Below, piece after piece: positions 1 to 5,572 of a stretch of 6,904 nt of DNA (the first letter of the stretch is position 1; every line of letters begins with the position of its first letter). Location: the NCBI GenBank assembly GCA_934408705.1, contig CAKRVL010000116.1:1-6904 (forward strand). The letters run 5' to 3'. The notes under the pieces are model-generated. The model searched no databases and was not told where the DNA came from. It worked only from the letters and a program-made list of their open reading frames with translations. The translations under genes and the position numbers were made by a program. This DNA is from an uncultured Blautia sp. Its GTDB lineage: Bacteria; Bacillota; Clostridia; Lachnospirales; Lachnospiraceae.

Positions 1-786
1 CCTATCAGACGTGAAGTGGCAAGAGTAGCACTTGAGAAACTGATCGTAGATGGACGTATCCATCCGGCCAGAATCGAAGAAATGGTTGAGAAAGCACAGA
101 AAGAAGTTGAGACTCAGATCCGTGAGGATGGTGAGAATGCAGCTATGGATGTTGGAGTCCATGGTATTCATCCGGAGCTTCTGAAGCTTCTTGGACGTAT
201 GAAATTCCGTTCAAGCTATGGACAGAACGCTCTGAAGCATTCTATTGAGGTTGCACAGCTTTCAGGTCTGCTTGCCGGTGAAATCGGAGTAGACGTACGC
301 ATGGCGAAGCGTGCCGGTCTTCTTCATGATATCGGTAAATCTATTGACCATGAAGTTGAAGGATCTCATATTGAGATTGGTGTTAATCTTTGTAAGAAAT
401 TTAAGGAATCACCGCTTGTTATCAATGCGGTAGCATCACATCATGGTGATGTAGAACCAGAGAGTCTTATTGCTTGTATCGTACAGGCTGCAGACGCGAT
501 TTCTGCTGCACGTCCAGGTGCCAGAAGAGAGACACTGGAGACTTATACTAACAGACTGAAGCAGCTTGAGGATATTACCAACCAGTTTAAGGGTGTTGAG
601 AAATCCTTTGCTATCCAGGCCGGTAGAGAGATTCGTGTTATGGTAGTTCCTGAGCATGTAAACGATTCTGAAATGGTACTTCTTGCAAGAGACATTGCAA
701 AACAGATTGAGTCTGAGCTTGAGTACCCGGGTCAGATTAAGGTAAATGTGATCCGTGAGAGCAGAGCCGTTGATTATGCCAAATAA
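1..786 (+). CDS. rny: Ribonuclease Y, C-terminal half (5' end outside window)
   Basis: RNase Y is a membrane-anchored endoribonuclease that starts mRNA decay in Firmicutes. The reading frame is open from base 1, so the gene begins upstream; the GTG at base 16 lies inside the family-conserved [14 protein letters not shown] stretch and is not a start. The 261 visible codons cover the region after the KH domain, the whole HD domain and the C-terminal tail; full proteins are about 520 residues, so the N-terminal transmembrane helix, coiled coil and most of the KH domain are missing. HD-domain metal ligands are visible: LLHDIGK (His109-Asp110 counted from base 1), the SHHGD motif, and Asp in [14 protein letters not shown]. 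The tail ending in [12 protein letters not shown] is typical of the family. A strong hairpin terminator follows 28 bases after the stop. Nothing appears broken in the visible part. Confidence 0.97.
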   Translation, partial: PIRREVARVALEKLIVDGRIHPARIEEMVEKAQKEVETQIREDGENAAMDVGVHGIHPELLKLLGRMKFRSSYGQNALKHSIEVAQLSGLLAGEIGVDVRMAKRAGLLHDIGKSIDHEVEGSHIEIGVNLCKKFKESPLVINAVASHHGDVEPESLIACIVQAADAISAARPGARRETLETYTNRLKQLEDITNQFKGVEKSFAIQAGREIRVMVVPEHVNDSEMVLLARDIAKQIESELEYPGQIKVNVIRESRAVDYAK

Positions 787-814
787 TCGGAGTTAATTTA
801 CATTAGAAATTAAG

Positions 815-864
815 AAACCGCCCACATATTTTTTCATTTAATGAAAGATATGAGGGCGGTTTTT
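815..864 (+). terminator. Rho-independent terminator of rny
   Basis: AAACCGCCC (815-823) pairs perfectly with GGGCGGTTT (854-862). Above an A/A mismatch the stem continues with CATAT and the T-run against GAAAG-ATATG, leaving a small ATTTAAT loop. The hairpin runs into five T residues. It separates rny from spoIIM, which has its own promoter. Confidence 0.93.
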
Positions 865-881
865 GTATACAGAAACCAAAA

Positions 882-910
882 GCATAATCCCAATCAGACC
901 TGCGTACAAT
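882..910 (+). promoter_or_regulatory. Sigma-E-type promoter of spoIIM
   Basis: GCATAAT (882-888), 14 bases, then CGTACAAT (903-910). The sigma-E consensus known from Bacillus subtilis is roughly KMATATT, 14-15 bases, CATACAAT, so the -35 has one clear mismatch, the -10 has one, and the spacing is exact. B. subtilis spoIIM is expressed from sigma-E in the mother cell, which fits. The transcription start would be near 916-917, just before the spoIIM start at 927. This is consensus matching by eye. Confidence 0.72.
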
Positions 911-915
911 GGTAC

Positions 916-922
916 AGGGTGA
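916..922 (+). promoter_or_regulatory. Ribosome binding site that sets the spoIIM start
   Basis: AGGGTGA lies 4 bases before the ATG at 927. The upstream in-frame ATG at 909 has no purine-rich site before it and falls inside the predicted -10 element, so it cannot be in a transcript from that promoter. The site sits almost at the predicted 5' end of the mRNA. Confidence 0.7.
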
Positions 923-926
923 ATAT

Positions 927-1529
927 ATGGAAAATGTACTCAGTACCAAAATAAGAGGTTCGTTTCCGGGATTTGCATTATTGCTGGCCGGGTTTCTTGC
1001 AGGTATGACGATTCCCAACTGTATTTACAGATTTTCATGGAAACAGCAGGCGTTTTCAGCGATTTATTTACTTGCAGCCTATGGAAAAACAGAAGGAGGT
1101 GGAGCTGACTATCTGTGGCAGCTGCTGTGGATGCGAGGAGGAGCTTTCTTTTTATCTCTATTGTGTGGCTTTACTGTGTTTGGAGTTCCTATAGCAGTTC
1201 TGGCAATGTTATTTACCGGTCTGGGACTTGGAATGGTATTTTCTATGTCCATATTGCAATTTGGACTTGCCGGAGGAATTGTTGCTGCTGGCCTTCTTTT
1301 CCCTCATTACCTGATATATATTCCATTGTGGAATGCAGTTTATCAGATGATTTATAAAGAATCTATGGGAATCTGGCGTAATCATGGTATTTTTCCAAAA
1401 AAAGTAAGGGATTATTTTATAAAAGCTTTTTTGTATACCATATGCTATGGCACCGGAATACTTCTGGAATGGTATGTGAATCCTTGGATTCTTGGAAGAA
1501 TCCTGGACGTTGCCAATTTTTTATTATGA
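927..1529 (+). CDS. spoIIM: Stage II sporulation protein M (SpoIIM)
   Basis: SpoIIM is a polytopic membrane protein that, with SpoIID and SpoIIP, forms the complex that remodels septal peptidoglycan and drives engulfment of the forespore by the mother cell. The 200-residue product matches the family length (about 200-214). Hydrophobic segments lie at roughly residues 13-30, 72-86, 88-110, 112-135 and 165-185. The core GFTVFGVPIAVLAMLFTGL, the FPHYLIYIP motif (the PHxxxxxP signature of the SpoIIM/DUF95 family) and the C-terminal EWYVNPWILGRIL align well with my memory of B. subtilis SpoIIM (GISVIGLPIIFIMIFLKG, LPQNIIIIP, EAYLSPVLMKM). I chose ATG 927 over 909 because it has the ribosome binding site and the predicted sigma-E promoter excludes 909. 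The rny terminator upstream makes it a separate unit. A downstream xerD, as in Bacillus, supports the name. Confidence 0.93.
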   Translation: MENVLSTKIRGSFPGFALLLAGFLAGMTIPNCIYRFSWKQQAFSAIYLLAAYGKTEGGGADYLWQLLWMRGGAFFLSLLCGFTVFGVPIAVLAMLFTGLGLGMVFSMSILQFGLAGGIVAAGLLFPHYLIYIPLWNAVYQMIYKESMGIWRNHGIFPKKVRDYFIKAFLYTICYGTGILLEWYVNPWILGRILDVANFLL

Positions 1530-1671
1530 AAGTTCCGGACGGCAGTCATGAATGGGCTATGCCTGCGTGAATCAATTTACAAGATGTTGTGGTGGTTACC
1601 ATAAAATAGACTTTATTTTGTATAAAACCCTTAGAAGCCTTATTTTATTTGATTTTTGATGAAAAAAAGGT
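1530..1671 (+). other. Non-coding stretch after spoIIM; weak A/T hairpins only
   Basis: No credible gene is visible here. Two weak A/T hairpins occur: AAAATA/TATTTT at 1603-1619, and CCTT-A-TTTT paired with AAAA-A-AAGG at 1638-1670, the latter followed by TTTGATTTTATG. The second could act as a poor terminator for spoIIM, and it abuts the -35 element of the next promoter. No strong G+C-rich terminator is present, so spoIIM transcripts may run into the following region. Confidence 0.4.
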
Positions 1672-1700
1672 TTGATTTTATGTCAATTACACAGTATAAT
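1672..1700 (+). promoter_or_regulatory. Strong sigma-A promoter in the spoIIM-xerD gap
   Basis: TTGATT (1672-1677), a 17-base spacer and a perfect TATAAT (1695-1700). Predicted transcription start is near 1707, about 244 bases before xerD. The next 200 bases hold several hairpins, so the promoter may drive a small RNA, a long xerD leader, or both. Confidence 0.75.
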
Positions 1701-1706
1701 ACATAT

Positions 1707-1921
1707 ACATTTTAAGAGTAGTTATTGTGGGGAGGTAGCCCATCTGCACAATATATCGTGAAAGATAATAGGACATTTACTTACAGCTGCGAGGTAAGCT
1801 TTATTCGGCAATTTGAACGCAGATCGCGAAGCGACTGCATTCATGAGCAAGTAGCGGAGCGGACCTGGAATGTCCGCTTTACTATATGCCGGTATTCAGG
1901 GCTTTAATTGTGAAAACAATT
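1707..1921 (+). ncRNA. Candidate structured RNA upstream of xerD (6S-like architecture possible)
   Basis: About 200 bases downstream of a strong promoter with no convincing coding potential; the longest plus-strand frame (1725-1907) has no family resemblance. Visible pairings: AGCCC (1737-1741) with GGGCT (1899-1903); GGACATT (1771-1777) with AATGTCC (1869-1875), a 7-bp long-range helix; a hairpin CTTAC/GTAAG (1780-1798); a 12-bp hairpin at 1814-1843 with one bulged A, one mismatch and a GAA loop; an alternative hairpin GCGGAC/GTCCGC (1859-1877); and AATTGT-GAAA-ACAATT (1906-1921). A closing helix, a large asymmetric internal loop and an inner helix, total about 200 nt, resemble the layout of 6S RNA, the RNA polymerase decoy. 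I do not recognise 6S primary-sequence motifs, so this is a hypothesis. A cis-acting xerD leader is the main alternative. No T-box, c-di-GMP, purine, tetrahydrofolate or guanidine riboswitch motif was recognised, nor RNase P, tmRNA or SRP RNA. Confidence 0.45.
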
Positions 1922-1950
1922 TATAACAAAAGAGACAGGAAGTAAACAGC

Positions 1951-2832
1951 ATGGAACAGGAAATACGCGAATTTATAGATTATTTGCATAACACGAAGAA
2001 AACATCCAGTAATACAGAGGTTTCTTATGAGCGAGACCTGAATAAGATGGCAGCATATCTGGAGATGAAGGGCATTGCGGCGGTGGCTGATGTCCGTGAA
2101 TTTGACCTCATGGGATATATGGACTATATGGAAAAAGAGAACTTCGCATCTTCTACGATTTCCAGAAGTGTTGCTTCCATGCGTGCCTTCTTTCAGCATA
2201 TGTTTGCACTTCGCAAAATAGAAGAGAACCCTGCGAACAATCTGAAGTCACCTAAGGTGGAGAAGAAGCTCCCGGAGATTCTTAGTATTCAGGAGGTAGA
2301 TGACCTTCTGAAGCAGCCTGATCTGACCACTCCCAAGGGTATCCGTGATAAGGCAATGCTGGAGCTTTTGTATGCTACAGGCATGCGTGTCAGTGAGCTG
2401 ATCCATCTGCAGACTACAGATGTGAATCTTCCTCTTGGCTATGTGATCTGTCAGGAGAATAAAGAGCGCATCATTCCTATTGGAAATGTAAGTAAGGAAG
2501 CTCTGAATCTTTATCTGAATGAGGGGCGCGGGGTATTTGTGAAGAATGATAATGAACGTGCTCTCTTTACAAACTGTCAAGGCAAGGCGATGAGCCGCCA
2601 GGGATTTTGGAAAATGTTGAAGGGCTATGCCCAGGAGGCCGGAATCCATCGGGATATTACACCACATACTCTCAGACATTCCTTTGCAGTCCATATGCTG
2701 CAGAATGGTGCAGATATCCGAAGTGTCCAGGAAATGTTAGGCCATTCTGATATTTCTACAACCCAGGTATATTTAAGCATGAATATTAACAGGATGCGTG
2801 ATGTTTATATGAAAGCACATCCAAGACACTAA
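1951..2832 (+). CDS. xerD: Site-specific tyrosine recombinase XerD
   Basis: XerD works with XerC at the chromosomal dif site to resolve chromosome dimers before division. The 293 residues fit the family (about 295-298). The N-terminal SAM-like DNA-binding domain (about 1-100) is followed by the catalytic domain. All six catalytic residues are present and spaced as in E. coli XerD: Arg146 (ATGMRVSEL), Lys171 (NKERIIPIG), His239 and Arg242 (HTLRHSFAVHML), His265 (MLGHSDISTTQVY) and the nucleophile Tyr274. The C-terminal tail is short, without phage-integrase extensions. AGGAAG lies 8 bases before the ATG. The nearest good promoter is the sigma-A promoter 250 bases upstream; a poor TATAAC occurs at 1922-1927 without a -35. 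Proximity to spoIIM mirrors Bacillus and favours XerD over XerC. It ends in a bidirectional terminator shared with the convergent DAHP synthase gene. Confidence 0.93.
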   Translation: MEQEIREFIDYLHNTKKTSSNTEVSYERDLNKMAAYLEMKGIAAVADVREFDLMGYMDYMEKENFASSTISRSVASMRAFFQHMFALRKIEENPANNLKSPKVEKKLPEILSIQEVDDLLKQPDLTTPKGIRDKAMLELLYATGMRVSELIHLQTTDVNLPLGYVICQENKERIIPIGNVSKEALNLYLNEGRGVFVKNDNERALFTNCQGKAMSRQGFWKMLKGYAQEAGIHRDITPHTLRHSFAVHMLQNGADIRSVQEMLGHSDISTTQVYLSMNINRMRDVYMKAHPRH

Positions 2833-2872
2833 AAAACTCCTGAGTTCCGTTTGGAACCCGGGAGCTTTTTTT
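2831..2872. terminator. Bidirectional terminator between xerD and DAHP synthase gene
   Basis: CTCCTGAGTTCC (2837-2848) pairs with GGAACCCGGGAG (2853-2864) around a GTTT loop, 12 positions with one A/C mismatch and one G-T pair. Seven T residues follow on the plus strand. Six A residues precede it and serve as the T-run for the minus strand. The first two of these A's belong to the xerD stop codon. It can end both convergent transcripts. Confidence 0.93.
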
Positions 2873-2899
2873 GTCTTAGAGTATTTATCAGAGATGTCT

Positions 2900-3931
2900 T
2901 TAGCACATTTCAGCAATTGAATACAGCAGCTTCTCGGACTCATCCCATCCAAGACAAGCATCTGTAATTGATTTACCATACACATGATCCGGTCCGATCT
3001 TCTGGTTGCCAGGCTCGATATAGCTCTCGATCATAAGACCTTTTACAAGACCGCGAACATCAGAGTCCACCTGACGGCTGTGAAGAACTTCCTTGGCAAT
3101 ACGAACCTGCTGCTCGTACTGCTTTTTGGAGTTGGAATGGTTGGTATCTACGATGGTAGCCATGTTCTTCAGATTCTTTGCTGAATATTTTTCAAAAAGG
3201 AGACGAAGATCCTCATAATGATAATTGGGGATTGCTTCTCCATGTTTATTTACAGCGCCACGAAGAATAGTATGTGTCAGCTCATTTCCGGTAGTTTCAA
3301 CTTCCCAGCCACGATAAATAAAGGTATGACTGCCCTGTGCAGCAACAACAGAATTTAACATAACACCAAAGTCACCGCTTGTCGGGTTCTTCATTCCGGC
3401 TGGCACATCCATGCCGCTGACAGTAAGACGGTGCTGCTGATCCTCAACAGAACGTGCGCCTACAGCCACGTAGGAAAGAAGATCAGAAAGATAGCGCCAG
3501 TTTTCCGGATAAAGCATTTCATCTGCACAGGTAAAACCGCTTTCTTCAATAGCACGGATGTGCATTTTGCGGATGGCTACAAGACCTGCCAGCATATTCG
3601 GCTTCTTCTCAGGGTCTGGCTGATGAACCATGCCTTTGTAACCCTCACCGGTAGTACGCGGTTTGTTTGTATAAACGCGGGGAATAATTAAAACTTTATC
3701 CGCGATTTTGTCCTGAACTTTACGAAGTCTCAGCAGATAATCACATACAGCGTCTTCATTATCAGCAGAACAGGGACCAATGATTGCAAGAAATTTATCG
3801 GATTTTCCAGTGAATACGTCACGGATCTCCTGATCACGTTTCTCTTTCAGTGCTTTGATCTTTGCATTAATGGGATATTGGTTGCGGATTTCGTCGGGTG
3901 TCGGAAGCTTTTTGATGAATTCAAATCCCAT
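2900..3931 (-). CDS. aroF: 3-deoxy-7-phosphoheptulonate (DAHP) synthase, class I alpha (AroF/G/H type)
   Basis: This enzyme condenses phosphoenolpyruvate and erythrose 4-phosphate into DAHP, the first step of the shikimate pathway to aromatic amino acids, in the cytoplasm. The 343-residue product has the family length (about 350). Metal ligands are visible in order: Cys54 (IIGPCSADN), His265 (DTNHSNSKK), Glu302 (MIESYIEPGNQ) and Asp324 (SITDACLGWDESE). Substrate-binding KPRTTGEGYKG is at 90-100 and MKNPTSGDFG follows in the middle of the protein. It is the E. coli-like alpha type, not the chorismate-mutase-linked beta type of Bacillus. Which aromatic amino acid inhibits it cannot be read from sequence. 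I chose ATG 3931 over an in-frame ATG at 4009 because of the strong AAGGAGA 7 bases upstream and because the longer form would span the promoter. The leader is only about 36 bases, so there is no room for a T-box or peptide attenuator. Confidence 0.95.
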   Translation of the reverse strand: MGFEFIKKLPTPDEIRNQYPINAKIKALKEKRDQEIRDVFTGKSDKFLAIIGPCSADNEDAVCDYLLRLRKVQDKIADKVLIIPRVYTNKPRTTGEGYKGMVHQPDPEKKPNMLAGLVAIRKMHIRAIEESGFTCADEMLYPENWRYLSDLLSYVAVGARSVEDQQHRLTVSGMDVPAGMKNPTSGDFGVMLNSVVAAQGSHTFIYRGWEVETTGNELTHTILRGAVNKHGEAIPNYHYEDLRLLFEKYSAKNLKNMATIVDTNHSNSKKQYEQQVRIAKEVLHSRQVDSDVRGLVKGLMIESYIEPGNQKIGPDHVYGKSITDACLGWDESEKLLYSIAEMC

Positions 3932-3938
3932 GGTATTT

Positions 3939-3945
3939 TCTCCTT
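3939..3945 (-). promoter_or_regulatory. Ribosome binding site deciding the DAHP synthase start
   Basis: On the minus strand AAGGAGA stands 7 bases before ATG 3931. It rules out the longer reading from 4009, whose extra 26 residues (starting MPIDIFSF) overlap the promoter and look like translated leader DNA. Confidence 0.9.
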
Positions 3946-3973
3946 TTATCGGCAAAATTGTTTTCAACTCAAT

Positions 3974-4002
3974 ATTATAGTCGATGAAAGAAAAAATGTC
4001 GA
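3974..4002 (-). promoter_or_regulatory. Sigma-A promoter of the DAHP synthase gene
   Basis: On the minus strand: TCGACA (4002-3997), a 17-base spacer and a perfect TATAAT (3979-3974). Start of transcription is predicted near 3967. The hexamer GTCGAT (plus strand) is directly repeated at 3980-3985 and 3998-4003, overlapping the -35 and touching the -10. Confidence 0.82.
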
Positions 4003-4021
4003 TAGGCAAATTTCGTGAAAA

Positions 4022-5374
4022 TTACTCTGATAATTCCATTTTGTTTAGGTAAATGAAATGAAGCAGGGTAAGAATCAGCTGGGAAATCAGCATTCCATAG
4101 AAATATCCACGGATTCCCAGTGTTGGAACAGACAGAAGGACAAAACCAATACGGATACACACTCCTGCCACATTATGGAAAAGACAGGCATCCGGTCGTC
4201 CGAGACCGTTCAGGATACTTTCCAGAGCTGTATTCGTATAAAGAAAGGGGCAGATAAAGGCCAGCGTTCTTATATAGATTCCTGCGGTTTCGCTGTGAAA
4301 AAGGAAAATCCCCAGATTTTTTCCAAAAACAAAGAAAAACAAAGTGCAGAATGTTCCAAAGAAAAAGCAGCTTTCGCAGGTGCGGCGAATTACAAAACGG
4401 ATTCTTTTTTCATATCCCAGAGCCTGCAGGCCAGCAACAGAGGGCATCAGCATAACTGAAGCAGAATTGGTGACTGTTGCGGGAAAAAGGATCAAGGGCA
4501 GAGCCATTCCGGTGAAAATTCCATATACGGCTAAAGAGTCAGCATGGTTCATGCCAGACAAAAGCAGCTGCTGAGGGATGAGAATTACTTCGATGCCTGA
4601 AAGCAGGGTAAGCAGAAGCCGGTTTGCAGAATGGGGGATGGCTATCTGAAAAATTTCACTTACAACTGCCGGAATGACTTTCTGATGTAAATATGTTTTT
4701 ATTTGTCTGAACAGTCTGATAATCGGTTTGTAATTTTCCTTGGAAAAATCAATTCCCAGTGCAAGCAGGCAGGATGCAGCTGCAACAACTTCACTGAAAA
4801 GGGTACCACCGGCTGCGATAACAGGTGTGATTTCACTTTTCCGGGAAATCAGGATCAGGCAGATTATATAAGTGCTGCCAATTCGGCTGATCTGTTCAAG
4901 AAGCTGGATAAAAGCTGGAATGCCGGTCTTTTTCTTTGCATAATAGAAGCTATTTACACATGAATGTAGTGCTGACAGGGGAAAACTAAAGGCAAGAATG
5001 TGAAGTAAAACGGCTGTGCCAGGCTCCTTTAACAAGGAAATAGCTACGAAATCTGCATTGAGATAAATTAAAAGGGACAAAAGTCCACTGCTGCTTATTG
5101 AGAGAACCAATCCAAGAAGAAGTGCATCTCTGGCAGCATTTTCTTTTTTCAGTGCAGTAAAAGAGGCACACAGACGTGAGATGGCAGCCTGAATTCCCAT
5201 ACAGCAGGCAGCCAGGATGATTCCCTGGACAGGAAGGGTAAGCTGATAAATCCCTATTCCTTGTGCACCAACGGTGTGAGATAAGAATATCCTATAGAAG
5301 AAGCCCATAAGGCGGCTGGTCAGACCAGTGAGAGTAAGAATCAGGGTTCCTTTGATAAAAAGTCTGTCAGACAT
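4022..5374 (-). CDS. spoVB: SpoVB-like polysaccharide/lipid flippase (MOP/MATE superfamily)
   Basis: A 450-residue polytopic membrane protein, hydrophobic along nearly its whole length with about a dozen membrane segments, the first at roughly residues 8-28. The N-terminal pattern FIKGTLILTLTGLTSRLMGFFYRIFLS followed by GAQGIGIYQLTLP is characteristic of SpoVB and its clostridial relatives in the Polysacc_synt/MurJ-like group of the MOP superfamily. These proteins move lipid-linked sugars across the membrane; SpoVB is needed for spore cortex formation in B. subtilis. It is shorter than B. subtilis SpoVB (518), as far as I know not unusual for clostridial versions. The start has no good Shine-Dalgarno sequence (only AGG about 14 bases upstream), suggesting weak translation. 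Only a poor promoter candidate was seen upstream (GATAAT on the minus strand at 5443-5438). No terminator was found between it and the DAHP synthase gene 90 bases downstream, so read-through is possible. A non-sporulation flippase of the same family remains possible. Confidence 0.8.
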   Translation of the reverse strand: MSDRLFIKGTLILTLTGLTSRLMGFFYRIFLSHTVGAQGIGIYQLTLPVQGIILAACCMGIQAAISRLCASFTALKKENAARDALLLGLVLSISSSGLLSLLIYLNADFVAISLLKEPGTAVLLHILAFSFPLSALHSCVNSFYYAKKKTGIPAFIQLLEQISRIGSTYIICLILISRKSEITPVIAAGGTLFSEVVAAASCLLALGIDFSKENYKPIIRLFRQIKTYLHQKVIPAVVSEIFQIAIPHSANRLLLTLLSGIEVILIPQQLLLSGMNHADSLAVYGIFTGMALPLILFPATVTNSASVMLMPSVAGLQALGYEKRIRFVIRRTCESCFFFGTFCTLFFFVFGKNLGIFLFHSETAGIYIRTLAFICPFLYTNTALESILNGLGRPDACLFHNVAGVCIRIGFVLLSVPTLGIRGYFYGMLISQLILTLLHFIYLNKMELSE

Positions 5375-5423
5375 AAGAATCTGCCTATCTGTCTTTTTAG
5401 TAAGCTTATGCTGTAAATGTGCC

Positions 5424-5452
5424 TTGACAGAACTGCTATTATCTGGTAAAGT
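5424..5452 (+). promoter_or_regulatory. Sigma-A promoter of the nifS-nifU operon
   Basis: A perfect TTGACA (5424-5429), a 17-base spacer and TAAAGT (5447-5452). A TG dinucleotide one base before the -10 (5444-5445) makes it an extended -10. Transcription should begin near 5459, giving a leader of about 114 bases before the canonical nifS start. Two similar 9-10 base words, ACTAGAAAT (5455-5463) and ACTAGGAAAT (5475-5484), lie over and just after the start point and could be repressor half-sites. Confidence 0.75.
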
Positions 5453-5496
5453 GAACTAGAAATCCAAGCGAAATACTAGGAAATAGAAAAGTACCT

Positions 5497-5540
5497 AAGG
5501 AGATAGATGAAACAACCCTTTCCCGGGCGTCTTTCATATC
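5497..5540 (+). promoter_or_regulatory. Leader with an alternative in-frame nifS start inside a possible hairpin
   Basis: AAGGAG (5497-5502) precedes an ATG at 5507 that is in frame with nifS and would add 22 residues (MKQPFPGRLS...) to the usual N terminus. GAT-AG-ATGAAA (5502-5512) can pair with TTTCATATC (5532-5540), a 9-bp stem with a 2-base bulge, which would bury this first start codon and leave the downstream one free. Confidence 0.35.
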
Positions 5541-5560
5541 GAATTGATACCAATAAACCA

Positions 5561-5565
5561 GGAGG
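5561..5565 (+). promoter_or_regulatory. Ribosome binding site of the canonical nifS start
   Basis: GGAGG 7 bases before ATG 5573, better spaced than the site of the in-frame ATG at 5507 (4 bases). It yields the normal family N terminus MGKMIYLDNAATT. Confidence 0.85.
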
Positions 5566-5572
5566 AAGAAAA

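Noticed and set aside
1115..1357. 80-codon plus-strand frame within spoIIM
   Set aside because: Out-of-frame reading of spoIIM, whose own frame matches B. subtilis SpoIIM along its length.
1603..1619. A/T hairpin AAAATA/TATTTT as terminator of spoIIM
   Set aside because: Six A/T pairs only and no T-run directly after it; too weak to call.
1859..1885. Hairpin GCGGAC/GTCCGC followed by TTTAC as an intrinsic terminator or attenuator
   Set aside because: Only three T residues follow, interrupted at once, so termination would be poor; kept only as an alternative pairing in the RNA candidate.
1725..1907. 60-codon open frame inside the spoIIM-xerD gap
   Set aside because: It has no good ribosome binding site for its ATG, no recognisable family, a composition unlike a protein, and lies over the paired RNA-like segments.
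2248..2694. 148-codon minus-strand open frame opposite xerD
   Set aside because: It is antisense to a fully intact, motif-bearing recombinase gene and has no recognisable features; it is a coding shadow.
1951..2832. Tyrosine recombinase as a sign of a prophage or integrative element
   Set aside because: It has the compact XerD length and its housekeeping neighbour spoIIM. No attachment-site repeats, tRNA, excisionase or phage genes are nearby.
4058..4459. 133-codon plus-strand open frame opposite the flippase gene
   Set aside because: Rich in Lys, Gln and Ser with no hydrophobic core pattern or family match. It mirrors the codon pattern of the membrane protein on the other strand.
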